Assembly (NCBI RefSeq): GCF_019649055.1
Contig: NW_026570501.1
Span: 1-64,000, forward strand
Length of the DNA: 64,000 bases
Direction: 5' to 3'
Origin: Paramacrobiotus metropolitanus
Lineage: Eukaryota; Tardigrada; Eutardigrada; Parachela; Macrobiotidae
Shown here: positions 33,301-43,899 of the stretch, piece after piece
Numbering within the stretch: the first letter of the stretch is position 1
Layout of the letters: each line of letters begins with the position of its first letter
The notes under the pieces: generated by a model
What the model was told of the DNA's origin: nothing
The model's input: the letters and a program-made list of their open reading frames with translations, nothing else
The model's database searches: none
Position numbers and translations under genes: made by a program

Positions 33301-34367
33301 CGGTGTAACAAAAATCTCGTTTTCAAGCGATCTTCCAAAAATTTTGCATGGTAACGCACATTTGCAAGAAGATCGTTTTTACATCGAGCCAAAGGTGTAC
33401 CATTTCTTTCAACTTTTAAAAGGAATTATAAAGACCGGAATGCATTTAAGCTTTTTGGAATTTTCTTATAACCACAACTTTTGAACCGGATGTTGCGCGC
33501 ACAAACGGTTTTGACGTTTTATGTAAACAAATCATCTGGCTACAGGATGTCGCAACACAAAGCAAAGAAGTGTCTGGGAGTGCGCGAAAGAGAAAGTGTT
33601 CGTCTGTGTACGCGAATTCGATACCATGTACCGCGCCACTTCCTTTAAGCAGCCCTAGTATGTATTTTCATTGTATTTTAGGGTAATAACGGCAGAATCT
33701 CCTCCTGTAGGTCAAAATGTCGCGGGATCCATAAAGAATCCCATGGAGGCTTACGACACCAGAGCAAATCGATGGCAAACTAAGGGTAGGAAAGAGAAGA
33801 GTTACACACGTGCACGTGCAGTTACATGCACGTGTTAGTTACACACACGTGGTACTTTTCGTGAGGCCGTTTCTTGGCTCGTTTCATGCGCCGTACCAAC
33901 CTGTGTAGCCCGAGTAACGAGGTTGAGAGGTCAGTGACTCCTTGTATGCTATACGCGCCGCGTTTTGCTACCGCTCGCGGTGGCGAAGAAGTGGAGCTGA
34001 CGGATCCCGAAATTGGCCGCCGCGTACTGTGGTTTGCCGCAGGTGGCAAAGATAGCTGTGCCGTTAGTAGACTACGAAATGTTAGGGTCGCCTACTATAA
34101 CTTTGTGTAGAATATACCGCAGCTACGTTTTTGTTGCGTTTTTCAGCGAGAACAAACCAGAAGAGGATATGCCAACCGGGGACCTGTCTCGTGGGAGAAA
34201 CGATATACGCCGTTGGCGCAGACGAGGAAGTTGGACAGCCTACAGGTCGCTCCATGGAGTGTTACAATGAAATCGCTGACAGGTGGACCATGCATGGAAG
34301 CCAGCTACCAACCGGAGCCAGTGGCGTGCGTTGTGTGGTCATCAAATCATCGATCATCACACCATAA
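30315..34367 (+). CDS. Kelch-repeat protein, five exons, one damaged junction
   Basis: Exons 30315-30467, 32035-32320, 32394 to about 33002, 33682-33785 and 34147-34367. The first three and last two join in frame at GT-AG sites. There is no BTB domain: the N-terminus (MEILLPNFPPTRPEVPYYSK..., then a Ser/Thr/Cys-rich exon 2) is unlike the neighbours. Exon 3 carries about four kelch repeats (VIVCVGG, IFVCGG, IYVAGGQGW, DYLYTFGGRSPERYLDSVFR). The following donor, which in paralogues is ...YV(I/M)G|GT, reads GTTGTT here. The frame into exon 4 (NPMEAYDTRANRWQTK) does not connect cleanly, and a MITE lies in that intron. It may be a chimeric or recently impaired kelch gene. Kelch propellers usually bind substrates or actin. 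Confidence 0.65.
30675..31274. mobile_element. 600-bp TA-flanked MITE in kelch intron 1
   Basis: The left end cagtaaaacgtcc and the right end inverse cagtgaaacctcc lie next to TA on both sides. Subterminal acgtacacctc words occur in both orientations. pogo-type CAGT termini; no ORF. Confidence 0.75.
33098..33644. mobile_element. TTAA-flanked fold-back MITE, copy 2
   Basis: TTAA at 33094-33097 and 33645-33648. Termini gggaagtggcccggtac / inverse of gtaccgcgccacttcct. The arms are inverted over most of the element and match copy 1 (8742-9351), including accgtttgtgcgcgcaacat. It lies just after the damaged exon 3 donor of the kelch gene. Confidence 0.85.
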
Positions 34368-36050
34368 TTGTTGGTCGTGCTTAATATAGCGTATAACAGG
34401 CGAGAGTCGTTCCACTTGCTTTTTGTTTCAGCGTTTAAGTTTGGAGATTATGACGTGCAACGCTATGAGCATATTGGGTACAGTCCCTTCTCATGTTAAC
34501 TGGGACAAATTCTTCATCTGATTGTACTATACTGAGTGGTTCTCGTTGTTGTGCATATTGAAAAATAAACTATCACCCATATAGCGTAGTGTACGTGGCA
34601 ACAACACCTGCCATGGTGTTATTGTTTTTTTGTCCAGATTATTCTATTTCTACGTTTGAGCAGCTCCAGTCAATCATGGGCCCGATCGTGGCAACTGGCG
34701 GGAAGAATGAGGCCTCAATCCTTCCGGCCTTGCTACGGCCTTGATTACTGGAAGCCACTTACTCACTACACTTGGATTTGACTGCAGTAAACAGTCTGAT
34801 TAGAAGCCAAAATATATGATATTCCCATCAAGGAACTGATTCAGCCCTTAATGAAATAAATCACGCTAATTAGTTTACCATAAAGTTTTAAAGTTTAAAT
34901 GCTGCTAGAACCAACGCTGAAAATTTTTTGTTTATTTGTTTATGTTCACCTCACCTTTTGGTTATGTGAACATTACCGGCGGATTCATGGGTCTGGATGG
35001 GATGGTCTGGATTGTCTTTTAACACAGGCCTTGACCCTTGGGAGCTGGGAGTGTCCTTCGAATCATTACGCTTCCTGCACTGTTTGTGGCGTTTTGCTTG
35101 ATCCAGATTCCAGTTAAACAGTATATACAATCGTGCCAGTTCTTGCAAAGTCGAAGAAAAGTCCGTAAAAGGCACTTGATCGTTAGTTTGCACTTAGCAG
35201 ACAACTGATCTCGAAGTCCCGACAGGTGAAGAGCTGAAGAAAGCGTCAACGTATCAGCGTTATGCCGACGGCAGGCACAAGCTCCTCCCCAGCACAGCCG
35301 CGCCTTGCGCGACGCTGTGCGCATCCTCCCACCCAAAGAGCCAATGAATTCTGGAGTGCACCAAAGAAGACCTACGCATACGCGAAGGTATGCACCAAAT
35401 ATCCCGTAGGCGTAGTGTAATACCGTGACCGCGACACCGCCGAAAACCCTTTTTTATCGGGCACACGATACAGGACTAATTTGCAAAGCTTAGTATCGCA
35501 TAATCAAGCAGCAGAGTGTGCGAACACGCGCTGGTTAAAAAGCTGAGATGATACTCTGGGTCTACGGTAACTTTCCGGCACCTGATACGAGGCGGCGTGC
35601 CGGTGCAAATCACCGATATCGAGAACACAAGAGCTCGTTCTGATAAGCCCACTACGAGGATTTTATAGTGCTGGTTAGTGTACTAAAGACGCAAACAGAT
35701 AGCTGATAAAACAAACAGTTTTACGGAAGAAAAACTTGAACGTGTAAAGATGGACACGTGGTAACGCATGAAGGTGTACTAATCCGCCGAAACATATGCT
35801 ACTACCTTGGCCGCAAATCGAAAAGAATAACCAGTCTTTGCTAAAAGACCTTAACACAAACATTTAATTATCTAAAGTTAGGCTTATTTTTTCGGCCAGT
35901 TACGTAATAAAAAGTGAATAATTGATCGTCCAAAGAGAATATCGCGCGAAACACCATAAGCCATTCCGTCTGTCCGCTTTCAAGTGTGTCCAAAAATAAA
36001 AAAACGCAGGTTCCCTTCATTGGTGCGACGTGGTCGTTGGAACCGCTGAC
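34368..36050. other. Intergenic space between convergent kelch genes
   Basis: Short open pieces after acceptor-like sites (around 34,441 and 34,635, e.g. TFEQLQSIMGPIVATGGKNE) could be additional 3' exons of the plus-strand kelch gene, but I cannot connect them. Otherwise no gene. Confidence 0.4.
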
Positions 36051-36052
36051 GA

Positions 36053-39030
36053 TCATTTGGGCAGGAGAACAGCGCAGCCTGTACGGGAAAAAATTGCAGG
36101 TCTGTAAATATGTATCTGCTATATGTTGAAATGATTTTGTTTTACGGAATCTCGTTTGTAAAATTCCTGTCTGTACTTAAAGTAATCCAATAGAATACCA
36201 TCTTGGTATATTGCAACTAAGAAAACATTTGCTTGCTAACCATTCGACAGGATAAGAGCCGAACACTGTAGCCCATCGCAGCGGTCTGCCGGAATGTGGC
36301 TGTCGTGAAGGGTCCATCCAATATCAATGTCGGTCTCCTCGCACCACTGGATTTCCGTTCCAGGTCCATGGCGCGCAGTCGACTGCCCTCCTAACATGTA
36401 CAAACGCGTTCCAACGCGAGCGATTGCCCCTCGGGTGCGCAAGGGACTCACAGCAACTACAAAAATCAGTACCTGCAGCCGAGCACTACCACAATGCCAA
36501 TAAAGGTACACGAAACATTCCAAGCACCAGCTAATCACGAAGTCTTCGCATTAATTAAGTGCACCTGACTTTGTCTGAACGTACAAAGCTCAAGAAATAA
36601 ATGTAGATTATCAGACTACATACATGACATTCTTCGTAATCAATGACGCAGTCTATAATTAGGCACTTTAACTGGTATACGTACAGCCCCGAACGGACTT
36701 CTTCTGCAGTGGATCGTAGATTTCCCCCGCAACGAGGCGTGCTCGGGAGTCTGTGCCACCTAAGGACAAAATATCACAATTTCAGTGTAGTATCTGTATT
36801 TGCAGTGGCTAAGTATGCATATAAATCTATGGCAGTATTATTTTGGGTCGACGATTCCGCGGTGCAGCTTGGCAGTGAACTGCGCACGCGGCAAGCCTCA
36901 ATGTGCGACCGACGCAAAACTCTCCTTGCACAACAATTACGTACTTAATTTTCATGCAACAGCGTTGATCGAGTGAAACGCATGAGAAAAACGGTCTGGT
37001 ATCTGCATGACTGTTTCTTCAAACTGCATCTACGGTCTCTGAGTTTATCTCTTGCATTGTTAACTGCACGCTGCTGAAAGCCTGAGCCCGTTGGTTTCAC
37101 GTTTGAGCTACGGGCAACCAGACAGTACGTCACTGAATCAAGCCAGTGTAATTACTGTAATGATAGTGCAGTACCGTACTATCACATGCTACCAAAGTGC
37201 TACCTGCACCTACATACCGGAATCTGAAGTGCCGCAATGTTTAAAACAGTTTGCTGAACAAGAATGCGCACTGCAGTGACGTACCCATGACGTAAATCAG
37301 TCCGCTGCTGCCGGCACACACACTACATCCGATGCGCGGAGATGCGAGACCAGCAACTTCGCTCCATGCATTCGCAGCGACATCATACAGCAGCACACTG
37401 CTAGTCAATTGTCCTCCAAAAACGAACAGTTGCCGACTGTGCACGGCTACCGCACATGACGTTTGCGCTACCGGCAGACTGGAGACGTAGTTCCATTCAT
37501 TGTGGATCGGGTCAAAGCGCTCCACACTGTCCAATTCCGTCAGGCCCATACCATTGGCACTAATCCCCACTCCGCCGACAACAAACACAAATCCATCTAC
37601 AACCCCAATACCCGCCTCGGCTCGCGCTGTCTGCATCGGCTGCATTTCTTGCCAGCCATTCTGTGCAGAAATGTACAGGAAAACTTTGTCCGTTGGGCGC
37701 GCGTTGAGACCTGCTTGTCCTCCACACACGTACAGATCCCGCTGGCCTACCACCGCAATACTGGCTGCGGAAACCGAAATTGGCAGCTCCCCCAGTGAGA
37801 CCATGGCTCCTGTGGAGGGCGCGAAGCACATAATCGTGGAAGACCGCAAGGTTCCGCAAAACGCGATCACTTGCAAAGTATCTGAAAGCAACAGACTATG
37901 ATAGTGCGATTCTGACCAACCGATGTGCAGAAGTATCGCTCACCATACGACAAGCGGGGTTTGTATCCCGCTGTTTCGTGTTGTTCTCGGACCTGGAGCA
38001 CCCGGTCACGTAGAACAGCCGCATCGTTTCCACCGAGCTCCGCTAAAACGGCCGCCATGCCGTCCAGCGCAGCATCGGCTAAGAAAGGCAGACGAACGTA
38101 CTGATACAGTTGAACAGTAAACATTTGACGCTCATCAGGCAGATGGTCTATCCACAGAACAACAGCGCTCAGAACATCCATTTCCGTAAGCACACGAACA
38201 TCGTCCGACGCAACCAGCGACACCAACTACAAAGCAGATAGAAACTTCAGTGCTGACACTGTATTACGGCATCTTGCGTGACTGAACCCCGATCAGAAAA
38301 GCCATCGCGCGGTTCCTGTCCAAGCTATCCCCAGTATCTCAGGCCGCGTACCTTGGACTCCTCCAAATTCAGCGCCAAAAAGGTTGGAGCCTGGGAAAGG
38401 TGCATGAAGTACTGCAGAGAATACTGCTTCGCTCTGTCAGCGTTGTCCAGATCGCCGTGGTTTGTGTGCTCCGCCAAGTTCCACAGAGCCACACAATTGT
38501 CCACATCAAGCTGCCGGAGCGCAAATTCCCAACACCCCCTGACGATCTTCCCGTAATCCAGCAGCTGGGCAGCCTCGACCACGTCTTGCCAGTCATGGGC
38601 ATCAATCGTAATTGAGCCAAAATAAGCATAATCTAGCAACCTAACAAAATAGTTGCTTTGAAGGATCGAAACATGCCATACCCAGCACCGTTAGCAGTTT
38701 ATTTATAGCGTATGGATTTCTGTTCAAACCTACAATTTTACGAGCACAATTCTATCGCTGGATGAACAGATTCACTTACTTTTTCAACACCAGTGTTGAT
38801 ACTGTCGGAAAGGTAATAGGCTTCGCCATTGATGCTTCGGTCATTTCAACGGTAAACATCTTTTCGAAATACGTAGTGCTGGCGCTAAGGATTACTCGGT
38901 GACAAGGGATCTCCGCACTGGTATCTGCGCCCACCAGCACTACATCGCAAAACTGACGATCCTGCCACAGTTCGCGCATACGACTTTTTGTCGATGGATC
39001 AGACTCGATGGTCACAGCAGCTACCTCCAT
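36053..39030 (-). CDS. BTB-BACK-Kelch protein, seven exons, 587 aa
   Basis: Exons (minus) 39030-38780, 38640-38352, 38226-37917, 37881-37285, 36759-36685, 36456-36241 and 36078-36053 join in frame at GT-AG sites with no stop. Residues about 25-110 are a BTB fold (LWQDRQFCDVVLVG, IPCHRVILSAS, YFEKMFTVEMTEA). Then comes BACK (LLDYGKIVRGCWEFA, NCVALWNLAEH, VLTEMDVLSAVVLWI, VRLPFLADAALDGM). Then come about six kelch blades (DLYVCGGQ, GFVFVVGGVG, QLFVFGGQ, GLIYVMG, RLYMLGGQ). Length and order equal those of KLHL-type Cullin-3 adaptors: BTB binds Cul3 and the propeller recruits the substrate. The third intron is only 35 bp. Start chosen at MEVAAVTIES, the first methionine before BTB. Confidence 0.9.
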
Positions 39031-39509
39031 GGCGACTGAAAGGAAGTTTTTCTTGAAACTGCGAATTTTAGACAGTTGTCTTCAGTGTATGCAGCTAATA
39101 TCAAGCCTGTACAATCAAGAATCGTTATCGAGGAGCCAATGAATCAGCATCGAAGTTTGACGATTACGAAATCTAAAGTTGCCCAAGATGAAAGTGTTTA
39201 ACCACCCAAAGTCGGCGATTACCACATGACGGCTATTAATTTAACCAACTGCTTCTTCATTGTGACTTTACGTGACGCAGTAACGTCGTGCGCAGTACGA
39301 CGTTACGACGCTACGACGTTACTTTTTGGCACTATGCACTGAAATTAACTTTACCGTCGCCATTAATTTTTCAAAAGGTATTTTCGAGGTAAATTCCAAC
39401 ACTCAGTCGCGAGGCTGCACTTTATATCTGCGCACGCTTCACCTGAAGCTTTGACGCGCACGGACCTCGCAGATTTTCTAAGCGAGAGAGGTCCAAGTTA
39501 GTACATTAG

Positions 39510-39712
39510 TGGTTCGTCGGTTGTAAGCAAGGGTACACCGACAATTCGCTGACCACTATCCAATTGACCGACAACTTGCTGGCGACTTTTTGCTGACCGA
39601 CGAAATGATGACCCGACAGTTTGTTAAAACGACAATTTGCTGAATGGCACGGAACGGCTTTTTCTGAACACCGACAACTTGTGGACGCAATTTTGCTGAA
39701 TTGAGAAACCCA
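39510..39712. repeat. CGACAATTTGCTGACC degenerate repeats
   Basis: About six decayed units (ccgacaattcgctgacc, ccgacaacttgctgg, acgacaatttgctga, ccgacaacttgtgg). Inverse units occur at about 40,525-40,600 (gtcggtcagcaa...), so an RT-domain remnant at 39.89-40.48 kb is bracketed by inverted minisatellites. Confidence 0.6.
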
Positions 39713-39812
39713 AGGAACCTAAGAAAACTAAGAAACCTAAGAACCTAAGGAACCTATGAAACCTAAAAAAACTAAAAAAAACTAAGAAATCCAAGAAACC
39801 TGAGAATAAGAA
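39713..39812 (+). repeat. CCTAAGAAA array, locus 3
   Basis: About ten units (gaaacctaagaa, gaacctaagg, gaaacctgag). Same unit as 15.3-15.7 kb and 20.5-21.0 kb. Confidence 0.8.
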
Positions 39813-39885
39813 ACAAGAAGTAAATGTATTTTATTGGGCAAAGGCCATCAATGTAACAAAAACTGCATTCGCGTTATACTGCTTA

Positions 39886-40475
39886 GAATGATATAAATTT
39901 AAACGCTAAAAAAACGCCAAAATCGTTATCGCCATCCAAAATCCTAGAACGCATATTTAAGGCGCCCAAAACAGCAACAGCATTTCCTTTCACTACAGCT
40001 GGACTTAATTTCTGCTTCAAAAATGCAGTAGAACGAGGTTCCCGTGTCACGTCGCCAATCTTTCCGCCAGCGAAACGAATGAGCTCCATAAAATCCGAAC
40101 CAAATGTGAAAAAAGTTTCGACTGCTAGGGGAGAAAACATGTAACCCATCCTTTCCACGTAGGCGTATTTACGGCGTTTACAGCCTTCGGTCAAATGTGT
40201 AACACAACCGGATGCACTCGCACTTTCCCGGACATGCGATGGGGCTACCGTGTTCCAGCATATAGTGTCCCACACCAGCGCCTTGCCTTGCCATACCGGC
40301 ACGACGGTCATGGCATCTGGCCGCGTGTTATCTTGCCTGACAGTCCAAGGCTCGCTTTGACATGGATACCCCGCATGTTCCAAAGCCCGCTTTATTTCAG
40401 CATTTAGTTCGGTATGTCCTGACCATCTGTCCCTGCTGCTGGAACAGGAAAGGCCGTGGTGCCGTTAGTTTCCAC
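39886..40475 (-). pseudogene. Retroelement-associated C-terminal domain (zinc motif + RPD...WD block)
   Basis: The minus-strand frame runs RHHGLSC, then ELNAEIKRALEHAGYPC, TRPDAMTVVPVWQGKALVWD, CKRRKYAYVERMGYMFSPLA, VETFFTFGSDFMELIRF, and VVKGNAVAVLGALNMR. This order matches a conserved segment found C-terminal to reverse transcriptases in many invertebrate genomes (R-H-H-G-L-S-C ... RPD-G/A-M-T ... WD ... RGNA-x-x-LGT). RPD...WD resembles a restriction-like nuclease core, but that is inference. No RT domain accompanies it, so it is a 3' fragment. The frame upstream of the first methionine is open to about 40,475. Confidence 0.7.
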
Positions 40476-40691
40476 ATGACAAGAAATTAAGAAAACTCAA
40501 AAGCCAACGTATCGAACCGAAGCGCAAACTGTCGGTCAGCAAAAATGTTTCGGCAAAACGTCGGTCAGCAATTCTGCAGAAAAGCAAATTGTCGGATATT
40601 GCTTGATGAGAGAGATGGGTATTCTGGAAGATGCAGTTCCTAGAACTTCCTACGCACAAAAATATTTTGTCTTGAGCCTAACAGGTGGCAG

Positions 40692-41273
40692 GTGCCAAGT
40701 TTTGGACAGGACACAGTGCCAAAGGACAAATATATTATACCGCGCATATGCCCTGATGACATTAAAGTTAAAGTGCAAGTAGACTACGACGATTACGTTG
40801 ACTGCACGCTGGAGCGCAAAGGTGCTTCGTTTCTTCTTAGTAGACAGTGGAAAAGAATGAACACCTACAAGAAACGAGGAACGTACGGCTATGTGTATGT
40901 ACCTCCCGTGTTTTTCAGTGTAACTGAAATTAACTTCTACAGAAGCAGTTACGATAACCCGGCATCACGTTGTAGTAAAATATTGACTGACCAGCGGGAA
41001 GAGATGCACAAACCGGATCTTTTACGACCGCGTACGCCTTACATTACAGCTTCAGTTAATCCCTGCTTTATTAAAAACGTCCCCAATTTAACAAATGCAA
41101 GCGTCTCAACGATTCCCCAGAAAGTGGAATTATGTGAGACATTACTGACTGAAATTTTAACGGTTTTGACGACGCCTACAGTACAGCCGACAACGGACAC
41201 TAAAGAATCTTCGCAGTCAGCAACACTTCTGTCGTGCAGGCAGTGCCAAAAATTAAATATTCACTACAGGTGA
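40692..41273 (+). CDS. Hypothetical protein exon, tyrosine-rich with Ser/Thr-rich tail
   Basis: The plus-strand frame (about 193 codons) is preceded by an acceptor-like cctaacag. The first about 110 residues (ICPDDIKVKVQVDYDDYVDC, SRQWKRMNTYKKRGTYGYVY, SVTEINFYRSSYDNPASRC) look like an extracellular beta-rich fold with paired cysteines. The tail (TTPTVQPTTDTKESSQSATL) is mucin-like. No signal peptide in this exon and no family recognised. It may be the C-terminal exon of a secreted protein near the LRR/astacin cluster. Confidence 0.5.
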   Translation: MPSFGQDTVPKDKYIIPRICPDDIKVKVQVDYDDYVDCTLERKGASFLLSRQWKRMNTYKKRGTYGYVYVPPVFFSVTEINFYRSSYDNPASRCSKILTDQREEMHKPDLLRPRTPYITASVNPCFIKNVPNLTNASVSTIPQKVELCETLLTEILTVLTTPTVQPTTDTKESSQSATLLSCRQCQKLNIHYR

Positions 41274-41327
41274 TATTAAAAGAAAAATTAAAGGAATGGT
41301 TTTCATAATGCAAAGTCTTCGATTGTC

Positions 41328-42061
41328 TTGATCTTCGTTCTACAACCGATTAGTGAGACAAACGCATATCATTTTCTTAAACGTTTACGTAACAGCACCG
41401 ACATCGCACGAAAGCGGCAGGCCTTTCGTATCAGCTGTCCATTATTTTCCCACCAATCACGAAACCATTGGAAAACAGCTGCAATGAAGTTTCCTCAGGT
41501 AGTCACGAAGGGGAGCCCGAAGCAGCCATCGTGTTCGTGTTCCACTCTAAAGACAACACTCGCAAGGCTGGCAAATCGGTAAATGTGCCTTGTTCGAATA
41601 ATTCAGTACTGGTGTTTCGGAAAAGAGCCACTTTGATCTTGTTCGATTGGCTGAAGTCAGTTTTCCTTATCTCCAGCCCATAGCAGTCGTTCAACCGGAC
41701 TCAACAAATTAGAGAAGCGGAGTGCGGTCAGCTTGTGGGAGGTGCGGCTAGAAATACAGTTGCGGATATATAATGCTACCGCTTGCTTCCGGACTGTTTC
41801 AAAATTGTTGAAGGAAATGTATTCGCCATCATACAGATCAACGTCGGTTGCTCTCATAGGAGATTTCGAGATTCCGACGCTAATTTGCCGAATTTCCGCC
41901 GAAGTGAGCTTGCCGATGGAAAGCGCTTGGGTAAGTGTGCAGTTATTAGCCGTACACTCCGGAAATTTGCAGTTGGTCGTGAACTGGAGCCCACATTGTT
42001 TTGCCGTCATTCGCTCCTGGGAAAACCGCGAGAATGTTTCCGATGCACAACCGATTTCATT
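41328..42061 (-). pseudogene. Secreted LRR-like gene copy, frameshifted
   Basis: The minus strand matches the genes at 45.0 and 46.0 kb: MTAKQCGLQFTTNCKFPEC, AEIRQISVGISKSPMRATDV, RNCISSRTSHKLTALRFSNL. After a frame break near 41,690 it continues GLEIRKTDFSQSNKIKVALF, RGTFTDLP-like LFEQGTFTDLPALRVLSLEW, and then decays with further breaks (RDWWENNGQLIRK-like remains near 41,450). A hAT-type MITE abuts its 5' end at 42,070. Dead duplicate. Confidence 0.75.
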
Positions 42062-42069
42062 GTGTTCAT

Positions 42070-42691
42070 CAGGGGCTACACGAGACCCCTATCGACCATG
42101 TACTATTTTTTTAAGCCGAATCTGACCACGTATTAATAATCAGCGAATTTTTTGATCTAGAAAACAAAAAATTTTGAAAAAAAAATTTCCTACTGTGGGT
42201 TGGTGAGTGAAGACGCGGCAGAATTGAAAGACGAAAATTTTTCTGCTTCCTAAATATGGTTTCTAAGTAAATAAAAACGCTGAGCTCGAATATGATATTT
42301 AAAAAATTATCAGAGCCACGTGGAGGAAGTTTGCACCGATGTTGCAGTTGTCATGTAAAATACGGGTGCGCTGTGTAGCCAGCAACCTAAAGATTGTATC
42401 ATCTTCCGCAAACGTCAAACCTTTTTTTAAATGTCATATTCGAGCTCAGCGTTATTAATTCACCTAGAAACAATATTTAGGAAGCAAAAAAGAATTTTTC
42501 GTCTTCAACTCAATTGCTGCCGCCCACAGAATCGGTAGGGCACCAGGGGGACCGGCAGTCAGAAATTTTTTCTTCCGAAAAAAAAATTTAAAAAATGGTT
42601 TCTAGATCAGAAAATTCGCTGATTATTAATACGTGGTCAGATTTGGCTTAAAAAATAGTACATGGTCGATAGGGGTCTCGTGTAGCCCCTG
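42070..42691. mobile_element. hAT-type MITE, 622 bp, 8-bp target duplication
   Basis: Flanked by the 8-bp repeat GTGTTCAT (42062-42069 and 42692-42699). Termini CAGGGGCTACACGAGACCCC inverted. The arms run about 230 bp (aatctgaccacgtattaata, cgagctcagcgtt) with inverse counterparts. CAGGG ends plus 8-bp duplication are hAT hallmarks. No transposase. Confidence 0.9.
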
Positions 42692-42926
42692 GTGTTCATT
42701 ACTATCTGCATAAAAATTCATGCAGTTTTCTGTAATTTCGCTTACTGCTGGCACAAATTGCATCTCCACAAGTGAATGTTTCACCGGAATCTGAGCAGCA
42801 TGCCGCCGTGTTTACAACTCAGCCACTTTTAAGTTACCGGCAATTATGCGTGATCCGCAAAAATTTCCTGATGTCTACGGTCTAGTAAAAATAGTCCTAG
42901 GTCGCTATAAAAAAATTTTGCCGGTT

Positions 42927-43870
42927 TCAATGAACTGCACCTGAATAAGTTTTCCGGCATGTTTTTAACGAGTTACTGCGCATTTTTAACAGACTGCGTT
43001 TTGGCGCACCTGGCGTACCCATGCCGCTCTCACAGTCGCGCTGATCTTCCTTGGTTGACTTTGTGACATCACCGACATGACAGCCATCCCGTTTTTCGTT
43101 GTCCTTATCACTACTCCTGCCTACAAAGTAAAAACACCATGCAAAAGAACGAGATGTATCCGGCATTCCCACCCTCGCCATTGGTAGATGAAACACGTTT
43201 ACCTGCTGCCAAGATTTTCGGGTCGGCAATCGCGCACCGAAACCAACGGTGTATTCTGACAACATCCAAAGCACTCAGCGCTTTGTTCTGTCCAATCTTT
43301 GAATATCGGCTTGTCGGCACAATAGTCGGGATATTGCTGTCTTTGGCGAAGGCGTTGTGCTTGTAATGCATCACCGATTCGTAGTCATATGGCAACCCGT
43401 ACGTGTTTCCGTCTTCGTATTTGGCGAACTGGTCCTTGTCGCCCGGAAATGGTAACTGATAAGTAAAGTTACTTGACTAGTCGTAGCATACTTGATGTTC
43501 TTCATGAATAACGATATGTGATAGGTTCGGATCGTACCCTACTTGACTACTCAATAAACAAGCAATTTGTGATGTCGTAGTAACCGTAACCTTGTGTAGT
43601 AAATATGACCTTGTTTATCGGTATATTCATATATCTCGTATTCACGAAAATTATTCAATAAAGGAGCGAGCGAGAGTTCACGACACAATTGATCAGTCAA
43701 AGTGTCGAAAATAAATCAGATCATCCTTCAGTCTTACTTTTGGCTATGTTATCCCAGATGATTATAACATACTGATCTCGGTGAGCTCGCGAATGTTCAT
43801 GAAAGAAACCCAGCCCGCTTCAGTTCGTGCTGGACATCACCGTGCTGCTTCAGACATGCGGGTGAATAAA
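42927..43870 (-). pseudogene. Astacin metalloprotease pseudogene
   Basis: Duplicate of the intact gene at 47.06-48.5 kb. The Met-turn exon survives (PYDYESVMHYKHNAFAKDSN, IPTIVPTSRYSKIGQNKALS, LDVVRIHRWFRC), as does a C-terminal exon (SSDKDNEKRDGC...). The zinc-site exon (about 43,740-43,870) is ruined: HELMHVLGFFHEHSR of the paralogue is replaced by HELKRAGFLS and a stop. No propeptide or N-terminal exons are present. Confidence 0.8.
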
Positions 43871-43899
43871 ATACACTCCAGATATTTATTCAAAATAAA

